Source: Comamonadaceae bacterium
Lineage (GTDB): Bacteria > Pseudomonadota > Gammaproteobacteria > Burkholderiales > Burkholderiaceae_C
Length of the DNA: 7,531 nucleotides
Direction: 5' to 3'
Assembly (NCBI GenBank): GCA_947374105.1
Contig: CANCAO010000069.1
Span: 1 to 7,531 of the forward strand
How positions within the stretch are numbered: the stretch's first letter is position 1; the number at the start of each line of letters is the position of its first letter. Made by a program: the position numbers and the translations under genes. Positions 1-5,418 of the stretch are shown here, piece by piece. Under the pieces are notes generated by a model that searched no databases, was not told where the DNA came from, and saw nothing but the letters and a program-made list of their open reading frames with translations.

Positions 1-837
1 GGTGGAGCCCAGCGCAGGCGTATCAACGGTGGGCAGGGTCACCTTGACCAGAAAAGTGCGCGTTGCCGGGTCGGCACTAGAGCCCACCTCTCGCAGCACG
101 CCTTTGACAAGCTTGCCCGCAGCCCCCGTCTTGACCATGACGCCCATGCCCGGCTTCATAGCCGCCACCTGGTCTTCAGGCACCGAGAACACCGCATCAC
201 GCGGCCCATCGGGCGCAATGCGCACCACCGGCACCGCCGCACCAATCACCTGCCCCACCACCTGGCCGGGCTCAGCATCCACCCCCGTCACCACGCCTGC
301 CACATCGGCCCGCAGCCGGGTGTAGCCGAGCTGATTTTGCTGAGACGCCAATTGAGCCTGAGCCTGATCGAGCTGGGCGCGCGCTGAAAGCAGCGTCGTG
401 TCGCGACGCTCCAACTCCGCCTCGCTGATGAAGTTTTGCACCCGCAAAGCCTTATGGCGCTGGTAGTCAGCGTCAGCCAATTTCAAGTTGGTGCTGGCCA
501 CCGCCATCTGGGCCTGGGCTGCTTGCACCGCCAGCGCAAAATCCTGCGGGTCCATCTCCGCCAGCAACTGCCATGCCTTCACGTGTTGCCCCACTTCCAC
601 ATGACGCTTGATCAACTTGCCCGCCACGCGAAAGCTCATGCGCGACTCGATGCGGGGCCTTACCTCAGCGGCATATTCGGCCCCCGCTTGTAGCGCGGCT
701 GCGCCCACGGTCAGCACCTTGACAGCGCGCACCGGCTCCTGCGGCGGTACTGGCTTGGAGCAGGCCATCAAGAGCAAAGCCGTACCGGCAAAAACTAGGA
801 GCAGACGAGCGGGAGACGCTGAGTGGGAATAGGTCAT
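1..837 (-). CDS. RND efflux periplasmic adaptor (membrane fusion protein), lipoprotein, 3'-truncated by window edge
   Basis: Translating the minus strand from ATG at 837 gives 279 residues without a stop, running off the left edge. Residues 1-25 are a lipoprotein signal (basic R11, hydrophobic core, lipobox L-M-A-C with Cys26), which predicts an inner-membrane-anchored periplasmic protein. Residues about 66-100 are the first half of a biotinyl-lipoyl-like barrel-sandwich (FRVAGKLIKRHVEVGQHV). About 100-170 is an Ala/Gln/Leu-rich alpha-helical hairpin, and 171-205 is the second lipoyl half ([24 protein letters not shown]). The beta-barrel domain begins near 213. This order is that of HlyD/AcrA-type adaptors, which couple an RND pump to an outer-membrane channel. 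By family habit the pump gene should follow, beyond the window. The substrate cannot be told. No clear Shine-Dalgarno precedes the ATG. Family is sure, subfamily is not. Confidence 0.93.
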   Translation of the reverse strand, partial: MTYSHSASPARLLLVFAGTALLLMACSKPVPPQEPVRAVKVLTVGAAALQAGAEYAAEVRPRIESRMSFRVAGKLIKRHVEVGQHVKAWQLLAEMDPQDFALAVQAAQAQMAVASTNLKLADADYQRHKALRVQNFISEAELERRDTTLLSARAQLDQAQAQLASQQNQLGYTRLRADVAGVVTGVDAEPGQVVGQVIGAAVPVVRIAPDGPRDAVFSVPEDQVAAMKPGMGVMVKTGAAGKLVKGVLREVGSSADPATRTFLVKVTLPTVDTPALGST

Positions 838-899
838 GATGAGGCAAAATTGTGGCTGAACAGGGTGAAGGAAATTGGCTTGAGTCAGGTTGCAACTGA

Positions 900-921
900 T
901 TAATGACCGAATGGTTAGTAA
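900..921. promoter_or_regulatory. Candidate TetR-family operator overlapping the efflux promoter
   Basis: A 22-bp imperfect palindrome has half-sites TTAATGACC and GGTTAGTAA around a 4-base centre (GAAT); 7 of 11 symmetric base pairs match, including an uninterrupted ACC/GGT core. It covers the end of the -10 box and the expected start site of the adaptor promoter. TetR/AcrR-family repressors commonly control RND efflux genes from such sites, often with an ACC-N4-GGT type core. No regulator gene is visible here; it may lie beyond the pump genes on the left. The palindrome is seen; the regulator family is inferred. Confidence 0.5.
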
Positions 922-948
922 TTTAGAGCAATCCTCAAAAACTGTCAA
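920..948 (-). promoter_or_regulatory. Sigma70-type promoter for the RND adaptor gene
   Basis: Read on the minus strand, a perfect -35 TTGACA (948-943) is followed by exactly 17 bases and then TAAATT (925-920), which matches the -10 consensus at 4 of 6 positions. Transcription would begin near 913, leaving a leader of about 75 nt before the adaptor ATG at 837. The -10 overlaps the palindromic operator at 900-921, so a bound repressor would block polymerase. Box positions are read directly from the sequence; activity is inferred. Confidence 0.65.
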
Positions 949-962
949 GTTCAAGTGCGCGT

Positions 963-980
963 ACTAGCTCGCGTGCTAGT
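963..980. repeat. 18-bp near-perfect palindrome upstream of hpnC
   Basis: The sequence ACTAGC-TCGCGT-GCTAGT has perfect 6-bp arms and a CGCG centre, so 16 of 18 bases are symmetric. It contains two CTAG tetranucleotides, which are usually rare in proteobacterial DNA. It sits 46 bp before the preferred hpnC start and just upstream of the -35 of the divergent efflux promoter. It could be an operator for the squalene genes or a small hairpin in the hpnC leader. No further evidence separates these. Confidence 0.4.
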
Positions 981-1026
981 GGAGCATTGCTCTCATCATG
1001 GACAAACCCTCAGCGACAATATCCCT

Positions 1027-1890
1027 GTGAACGCATCCCCTTCCCCTACCTTGGCCCCCGCCCCCATCAACCATTACGAAAACTTCCCTGTGGCCTCATG
1101 GCTGTGCCCGCCACGCCTGCGCGCACCGATTGCTGCCATCTACCACTTCGCCCGCACGGCTGACGACGTTGCCGACGAGGGCGACGCAACTGCGCATACC
1201 CGCTTGAATGATCTGGCCGCGATGCAAGCAGACCTGCACGCTGCCGCGAACAACACCCTAGGCAGCGGGCGCTGGCCGCAGGTCTTTGGGCCCTTGCAGG
1301 CCATGATTCAAACCTTCGACCTGCCCGTGCCGCTACTGGCCGATCTGTTGGACGCTTTCACGCAAGACATCGTCAAAACCCGTTACAAAACCGGCTACGC
1401 CAACCACGCCGAGCTGCTGGACTACTGCCGCCGCTCCGCCAACCCGGTGGGCCGCTTGCTGCTGCACCTGTACGGAGTGCGTGACGAGCAAGCCATGCGC
1501 CGCAGTGACGACATTTGCACCGCGCTACAACTCATCAACTTCTGGCAAGACCTGAGCCTGGACATCCCACGTGGGCGCTACTACCTGCCCGAGCAAGATT
1601 GCGCCGCGCATGGCGTGAGTCTGGCCGACTTGCAGAGCTTGAAGCAAACCGAAGTCGCTACTAATTTGATAGCTTCTCACGCACATATTGCAAGAGCTAT
1701 GATGCTAAATGGTCTTAATTTAGTGCACCAAATACCGGGTCGCGCTGGTTGGGAACTGAGGCTTGTGGTGCAAGGCGGTCTGCGCATTTTGGACAAAATC
1801 GAAGCTCTAAACTACGCCACACTCCAGCAGCGCCCCAAGCTCAGCGTGTGGGATGTGCCGGTGATGGTGTGGCGTGCGATCTGGATGTGA
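1027..1890 (+). CDS. hpnC: Hydroxysqualene synthase HpnC
   Basis: Trans-isoprenyl diphosphate synthase family (squalene/phytoene synthase fold). HpnC converts presqualene diphosphate to hydroxysqualene, the second step of the HpnDCE squalene route. Using GTG at 1027 gives 287 residues. The conserved N-terminus HYENFPVASWLCPPRLR (about 16-32) is typical of HpnC. The first Asp-rich motif is DDVAD (46-50); the second is NFWQDLSLD (171-179) followed by the PRGRYYLP signature. PGRAGWELRLVVQGGLRIL (237-255) is also family-typical. An upstream in-frame GTG at 955 would add 24 residues (MRVLARV...) that look unlike the family and would overlap the divergent promoter, so 1027 is preferred; neither start has a clear Shine-Dalgarno. 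hpnD follows after 10 bp. Residues 211-233 are encoded by an AT-rich repeat-like segment. Confidence 0.93.
   Translation: MNASPSPTLAPAPINHYENFPVASWLCPPRLRAPIAAIYHFARTADDVADEGDATAHTRLNDLAAMQADLHAAANNTLGSGRWPQVFGPLQAMIQTFDLPVPLLADLLDAFTQDIVKTRYKTGYANHAELLDYCRRSANPVGRLLLHLYGVRDEQAMRRSDDICTALQLINFWQDLSLDIPRGRYYLPEQDCAAHGVSLADLQSLKQTEVATNLIASHAHIARAMMLNGLNLVHQIPGRAGWELRLVVQGGLRILDKIEALNYATLQQRPKLSVWDVPVMVWRAIWM
1657..1725 (+). repeat. AT-rich intragenic repeat-like segment within hpnC
   Basis: About 36% G+C by hand count, set in a gene that is otherwise clearly GC-rich. It starts GCTACTAATTTGATAGCT and holds an inverted repeat, ATAGCT (1669-1674) against AGCTAT (1695-1700), as expected of a small palindromic element. 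It aligns with a minus-strand segment in hpnE (28 of 44 positions by hand). From memory, AT-rich repeats with a similar beginning are scattered through Comamonadaceae genomes; this was not searched. It stays in frame and encodes residues 211-233 of HpnC (ATNLIASHAHIARAM...), in a helical stretch before the PGR motif. Boundaries are approximate. Confidence 0.5.
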
Positions 1891-1900
1891 CAATAAGGCA

Positions 1901-2740
1901 ATGACCCCCGAACAATACGTCCAGCAAAAAGCAGCCGCCTCAGGCAGCAGCTTTTATTACGCCTTCCTCTTTCTGCCCAAACCCCGGCGCGCCGCCATCA
2001 CCGCCTTCTACGCCTTTTGCCGCGAAGTGGACGACGTCGTGGACGAGGTGAATGACCCCAGTGTCGCGCGCACCAAGCTGGCTTGGTGGCAGGCCGAGGT
2101 GGACAAGTCTTTCGCAGGTTCGCCCACGCATCCGGTGATGAAGGCCATGATGCCGCTCGCCGCCGACTACAGCATCGAGGCTAGCCACCTGCAAGCCGTG
2201 ATTGAAGGCTGCCAAATGGACTTGGAGCAAACCCGCTACCTCGACTTCCCCGGCCTACAGCGCTATTGCCATCTGGTGGCGGGCATCGTGGGTGAAGTGG
2301 CCGCACAAATTTTTGGCCAAACGCAAACCCAGACCATCGCCTACGCCCACAAACTCGGCCTGGCCTTCCAGCTCACCAACATCATCCGCGATGTGGGTGA
2401 AGACAGTTTGCGCGGGCGCATCTACCTGCCGGTGAGCGAATTGCAACAGTTTGATGTGAAGGCGCATGAAATTTTGAAGCGCACCTACTCAGACCGCTTC
2501 ACCGCTCTGATGCAGTTCCAGGCCCAACGCGCCCACGCCCTGTACGACGAGGCCCTGGCCCTGCTGCCCGAAGCCGACCGCCGCACCCAAAAGCCCGGCC
2601 TCATGATGGCAAGCATCTACCGCACCTTGCTGCGTGAGATTGAGCGCGACAACTTCCAGGTGCTGCACCAACGCGTGAGCCTCACGCCGTTGCGCAAGCT
2701 GTGGCTGGCGTGGCGGGTGCAGGCTCTGGGGAAGATGTGA
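1901..2740 (+). CDS. hpnD: Presqualene diphosphate synthase HpnD
   Basis: HpnD condenses two farnesyl diphosphates to presqualene diphosphate, the first committed step to bacterial squalene. The 279-residue product has the expected N-terminus (MTPEQYVQQKAAASGSSFYY), the first Asp-rich motif DDVVD (44-48), the second NIIRDVGED (160-168) and RGRIYLP (171-177). Length is normal for the family. The ATG at 1901 is chosen because TAAGG lies just upstream and the protein starts as relatives do; an upstream extension to 1874 would overlap the hpnC end and adds unrelated residues. The 10-bp gap from hpnC implies one transcript. Phytoene synthase (CrtB) is the close alternative, but the adjacent hpnC and hpnE make HpnD far more likely. 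Confidence 0.94.
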   Translation: MTPEQYVQQKAAASGSSFYYAFLFLPKPRRAAITAFYAFCREVDDVVDEVNDPSVARTKLAWWQAEVDKSFAGSPTHPVMKAMMPLAADYSIEASHLQAVIEGCQMDLEQTRYLDFPGLQRYCHLVAGIVGEVAAQIFGQTQTQTIAYAHKLGLAFQLTNIIRDVGEDSLRGRIYLPVSELQQFDVKAHEILKRTYSDRFTALMQFQAQRAHALYDEALALLPEADRRTQKPGLMMASIYRTLLREIERDNFQVLHQRVSLTPLRKLWLAWRVQALGKM

Positions 2741-2777
2741 GGCGTGCGATGAGTTCCGAAGGTTCGCTCAAACCACC

Positions 2778-2837
2778 ACCGTTCGGGCTGACCTTGTCGA
2801 AGCCTCTTAGACCTTCGACAAGCTCAGGGCGAACGGT
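2778..2837. repeat. 60-bp inverted repeat between hpnD and hpnE
   Basis: Two 25-nt arms (2778-2802 and 2813-2837) pair at 22 of 25 positions around a 10-nt loop. The arms carry GTTCGGGCTGACCTTGTCGA and its counterpart TTCGACAAGCTCAGGGCGAA. I recognise this TTCGACAAGCTCAGG-type arm, from memory, as a widespread intergenic palindrome in proteobacterial genomes, including beta-proteobacteria. It lies inside the operon, 18 bp before the hpnE start. In RNA it would form a long stable hairpin. There is no T-tract after it (only TTTT within CGGTTTTCC), so it is not a convincing intrinsic terminator; an mRNA-stability or attenuating effect is possible. Confidence 0.8.
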
Positions 2838-2855
2838 TTTCCTCAATACGAATCC

Positions 2856-4166
2856 ATGAAAGTCGCCATCATCGGCGCAGGCTGGGCCGGCATGGCGGCG
2901 GCAGTGGCGGCCACGAAAGGGGGGCATCAGGTCACGGTGTTTGAAGCCAGTCGTTCGCTGGGGGGCCGCGCTCGTGCGCTAGAGGCCAGCTTGCCCGGCG
3001 GCACGCGCGTGATGCTGGACAACGGCCAGCACATCCTGATCGGCGCTTACACCGACACGCTGTGCTTGATGCGTGAGGTGGGTGTGGATTTGGACAGGGC
3101 GCTTCTGCGCTTGCCCCTGAGCTTGCGCTTTCCCGATGGAACCGGCTTGCAATTCCCTTTGCTTCCTGCCCCCCTGCCCGTCTCGCTCGACGCCCTCATC
3201 GGCATCCTGCGCGCACGCGGATGGACATGGCGCGACAAGCTGGCCCTGCTGCATCTGGCGGGTCAATGGCAACGCAGCGGCTTTGTGTGCGATGCATCGC
3301 TAACAGTGGCCGAGCTGTGCGCCCCCCTCACCCCACGTGTGCGGCACGAGCTGATCGAGCCGCTGTGCGTGTCGGCTCTGAACACGCCTGCCCACCAAGC
3401 CAGCGCCACCGTCTTTTTGCGGGTGATGCAAGACGCGCTGTTTGGCGTGCTCGGTGGCTCACATCTGCTGCTGCCACGCGTCGATTTGTCAGAGTTATTC
3501 CCAGCCCCGGCGGCGCGTTGGCTGGCGCAACACGGCGGGCAAGTGAAGCTGGGGCACCGCGTCAGCGACTTGCGCGAGCAAGGCTCGCAGTGGGTCGTTG
3601 AAAATAACATCTTTGATGCCGTTGTGCTCGCAGTTTCGGCCTCCAATTCGGCTACAACCCTTTCAAATTTTGCACAAGCAGCTTCCAAATCTATAGCATT
3701 CCAAATGAGCGCATGGGCTGACATCACCCAGCGCCTGCACTTTGAAGCCATCACCACGGTCTACACTTGGTCTGCGCACGTCGTGCTTTCAGCACCGGTG
3801 CTGGCACTGCGCAGCGACGATCAAAACCCGGCTCAATTCGTCTTTGACCGGGGCCAACTCGGCGGCCCCAAAGGCCTACTGGCCTGGGTGGTGAGCGCCA
3901 GCACGGGCGAGCGCGATGCCCTGCAAGCGCAGGTGCTGCAACAAGCCCGCAGCCAACTAGGCCTAGAGTTGCAAGCGGTACAAACCGTGGTTGAAAAACG
4001 CGCCACCTTTGCCTGCACACCGAGGCTACAACGCCCGCCCACGGTCATCGCCCCCGGTCTGCTGGCCTGCGGCGACTATGTTGAAGGCCCTTACCCGGCC
4101 ACGCTGGAAGGCGCGGTTCGCAGTGGGCTGGCGGCGGTCCAGCATCTCAATCCGTCGATGCAATGA
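2856..4166 (+). CDS. hpnE: Hydroxysqualene dehydroxylase HpnE (FAD-dependent)
   Basis: FAD-dependent amine oxidase/phytoene desaturase-like enzyme that reduces hydroxysqualene to squalene, completing the HpnDCE pathway. The 436-residue product begins with a Rossmann dinucleotide-binding motif GAGWAG (7-12), the ribose-binding Glu30 at the end of the second strand (VFEAS), and GGRAR (36-40). DNGQHILIGAY near 54-65 is characteristic of HpnE. The C-terminal FAD motif is CGDYVEGPYPATLEGA (405-420). The start is fixed by the position of GAGWAG, although no Shine-Dalgarno is visible before it. It follows hpnD by 115 bp, a gap mostly filled by an inverted repeat. Residues 266-281 (ATTLSNFAQAASKSIA) come from an AT-rich repeat-like segment on the other strand. 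A carotenoid desaturase is the alternative, but context argues against it. Confidence 0.93.
   Translation: MKVAIIGAGWAGMAAAVAATKGGHQVTVFEASRSLGGRARALEASLPGGTRVMLDNGQHILIGAYTDTLCLMREVGVDLDRALLRLPLSLRFPDGTGLQFPLLPAPLPVSLDALIGILRARGWTWRDKLALLHLAGQWQRSGFVCDASLTVAELCAPLTPRVRHELIEPLCVSALNTPAHQASATVFLRVMQDALFGVLGGSHLLLPRVDLSELFPAPAARWLAQHGGQVKLGHRVSDLREQGSQWVVENNIFDAVVLAVSASNSATTLSNFAQAASKSIAFQMSAWADITQRLHFEAITTVYTWSAHVVLSAPVLALRSDDQNPAQFVFDRGQLGGPKGLLAWVVSASTGERDALQAQVLQQARSQLGLELQAVQTVVEKRATFACTPRLQRPPTVIAPGLLACGDYVEGPYPATLEGAVRSGLAAVQHLNPSMQ
3651..3697 (-). repeat. AT-rich intragenic repeat-like segment within hpnE, opposite orientation to the hpnC copy
   Basis: On the minus strand it reads GCTATAGATTTGGAAGCTGC and continues to GGGTTGTAGC, with about 40% G+C in a GC-rich gene. 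Aligned without gaps to the hpnC segment it shares 28 of 44 positions, including GCTA, ATTTG, AGCT and GCA blocks. The reading frame is kept. The encoded residues, 266-281 of HpnE, sit between the conserved VVLAV strand and the LHFEAITTVY region, a place where loop changes may be tolerated. Ends are approximate, and the AT-rich area extends somewhat to either side (from about 3600). Confidence 0.4.
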
Positions 4167-4191
4167 GATGCGTTTAGGGCAGTCAACTGAC

Positions 4192-4226
4192 AAAAAAGCC
4201 CTGCAATACAAGATCACAGGGCTCTT
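4192..4226 (-). terminator. Rho-independent terminator between convergent genes
   Basis: A 7-bp perfect stem, AGCCCTG (4197-4203) with CAGGGCT (4217-4223), encloses a 13-nt loop. On the minus strand it is followed by six T residues (the A-run 4192-4197), the classic form for ending the small minus-strand gene whose stop is at 4298. On the plus strand it is followed only by CTTTAAT, so it may also, less efficiently, end the hpnCDE transcript, whose stop is 31 bp upstream of the stem. No other terminator candidate with a T-run is seen in this convergent gap. Confidence 0.7.
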
Positions 4227-4297
4227 TAATAAACCTGGCATTGCCCGCCTAAACACGGTCTTTCGACTACATCGACGAAAGGTGTGTCATTGGCAAA

Positions 4298-4615
4298 TCA
4301 ATTTCCCCAGTTGGAATGCTTTTCGCAAATGGCGTTGGTGGCTGCTCCCTTGGCAGTTTCAGAAAATTTTGCCAAACCGCCTTTGAAATCATCAGGAGTT
4401 TCGTTCCACATGCAGGTGCAAAAAGCTTGGGCTTTATTCTGACCTCTCACGGGACTTGGCGCATCTCCGCCCTCATAGGTTTTGTTGGCGTACACAACAC
4501 ATGATGCGTACTGCCGGTCACCAGCGGGGGGAGCGTTGTAGTCATCCGCAGCCATTGCCTGGTGTGCAAAAGACAAAACAACTGACGAGAGAACGATAGC
4601 AAGTAATTTGTTCAA
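4298..4615 (-). CDS. Small exported four-cysteine protein, function unknown
   Basis: Predicted 105-residue precursor. Residues 1-22 form a signal peptide (K3, hydrophobic LLAIVLSSVVLSFA, cleavage likely after AMA22), leaving a mature protein of about 83 residues in the periplasm or outside. It has four cysteines at 39, 66, 68 and 97, the middle two as C-T-C, which could make two disulfides or bind a metal or cofactor; no CXXCH heme motif is present. I recognise no named family. The start is TTG at 4615, selected because GAAGGG lies 8 nt upstream and the signal peptide begins there; no ATG fits. A TAAAAT -10-like box at 4657-4652 could serve as promoter, but its -35 is weak. It converges with hpnE and has its own terminator, suggesting an independent unit. 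Confidence 0.8.
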   Translation of the reverse strand: MNKLLAIVLSSVVLSFAHQAMAADDYNAPPAGDRQYASCVVYANKTYEGGDAPSPVRGQNKAQAFCTCMWNETPDDFKGGLAKFSETAKGAATNAICEKHSNWGN

Positions 4616-4623
4616 AGTGAATT

Positions 4624-4629
4624 CCCTTC
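4624..4629 (-). promoter_or_regulatory. Shine-Dalgarno that fixes a TTG start
   Basis: The minus strand reads GAAGGG followed by 8 nt (AATTCACT) and then TTG-AAC-AAA, which starts the signal peptide MNKLLAIV. This good ribosome site is the reason for accepting the rare TTG start of the small exported protein. Confidence 0.65.
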
Positions 4630-4697
4630 AAAATGTTTAGAAACCAAGGAAATTTTAACCACCAAAACCATCAAGCCAGAACACTTCCAAATTCGAA

Positions 4698-5399
4698 TTA
4701 CGGAATGATTTGAAGCAACTCGCACAGCTGCCCCATATCCGCCACGCGGGCATGCGGCTTCGCCTCGTGTGTCCACACGCGATCATCCCGGTTCACCCAC
4801 ACCGTCTGCATGCCCGCGCCCAGGCCACCCAGCACGTCCAGCGCAGCATCGTCCCCCACGTGCAGCACCTCGTGCGGCGCCACGCCTGCCAAGTCAGCCG
4901 CCGCGTGAAAGATGCGCGCATCCGGCTTGCCCATGCCGAAGTCCTGCGCGCTCAAACCGGCCTTGAAAAACTCACCAATGCCGACCTGGTGCACGTCTGC
5001 ATTGCCGTTGGACAGCGCCACCACGGGGAAATGCGCGGCCAACCACGCTAGCGCGGGTTTGGCATCGGCAAAGAAATCCACCCGCATGCGCTGTGCGATG
5101 AAGACGTCGTAGGCGGGCTCGGCCAGCGAGCTGTCCTCCCCCATGCGCTGCAAGGCCAGGCGAATCACCTCGCGGCGCAGCGTGCCCAGATCGTGGCCAA
5201 TGTCGGGACGACTTTGCACCACCTCCTGGCGCAGGGCCAAGCGTTGCTCGGCATTGGCAAACACGAGTGCGGCCTTGGGTGCTTGCGGCGTGAGCCAGTT
5301 ACTCAGCGCCGCTTCAGCCCGCTCAATGGCAGGCCAGATCGGCCACAGCGTGTCGTCCAAGTCCAAGGTGATGGCTTTGATTTTTTTGAGGTTCAACAT
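4698..5399 (-). CDS. HAD-superfamily phosphatase, YigB-like
   Basis: The 233-residue product is a subclass IA haloacid dehalogenase-type hydrolase, presumably cytoplasmic and Mg-dependent. Motif I is DLDDT (nucleophile D13, acid D15), motif II is Ser130 in LSNGN, motif III is Lys158 in GKPD, and motif IV is GDDAALD (182-188). A helical cap domain occupies about residues 20-110. The SNGN motif, the GIGEFF segment and HVGDD followed by GMQTVWVNR resemble E. coli YigB, a phosphatase acting on FMN and on the riboflavin precursor 5-amino-6-ribitylamino-uracil phosphate; the substrate here is an inference by resemblance. ATG at 5399 is chosen because a longer reading to 5510 would overlap hemH and adds a non-family N-terminus. 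No Shine-Dalgarno is visible. It is divergent from hemH with a gap of 19 bp. Confidence 0.88.
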   Translation of the reverse strand: MLNLKKIKAITLDLDDTLWPIWPAIERAEAALSNWLTPQAPKAALVFANAEQRLALRQEVVQSRPDIGHDLGTLRREVIRLALQRMGEDSSLAEPAYDVFIAQRMRVDFFADAKPALAWLAAHFPVVALSNGNADVHQVGIGEFFKAGLSAQDFGMGKPDARIFHAAADLAGVAPHEVLHVGDDAALDVLGGLGAGMQTVWVNRDDRVWTHEAKPHARVADMGQLCELLQIIP

Positions 5400-5418
5400 A
5401 GGTGGGGGAGAATAGCGC

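Noticed and set aside
884..899. Imperfect symmetry around GTTGCAAC next to the efflux operator as a second operator
   Set aside because: The symmetry breaks outside the central 8 bp and it shares no core with the 900-921 palindrome.
955..980. Tandem pair CGCGTACTAG / CGCGTGCTAG as a direct repeat
   Set aside because: The same bases are better explained as the palindrome at 963-980; two short units alone are weak evidence for iterons or a tandem repeat.
3263..3757. Minus-strand reading frame of 164 codons opposite hpnE
   Set aside because: It is antisense to a well-supported gene, with no motif, no ribosome site and biased shadow composition.
4260..4281. Hairpin CTTTCG / CGAAAG with a 10-nt loop downstream of the small exported protein gene
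   Set aside because: The stem is short (6 bp) and has no T-run on either strand; the better terminator is at 4192-4226.
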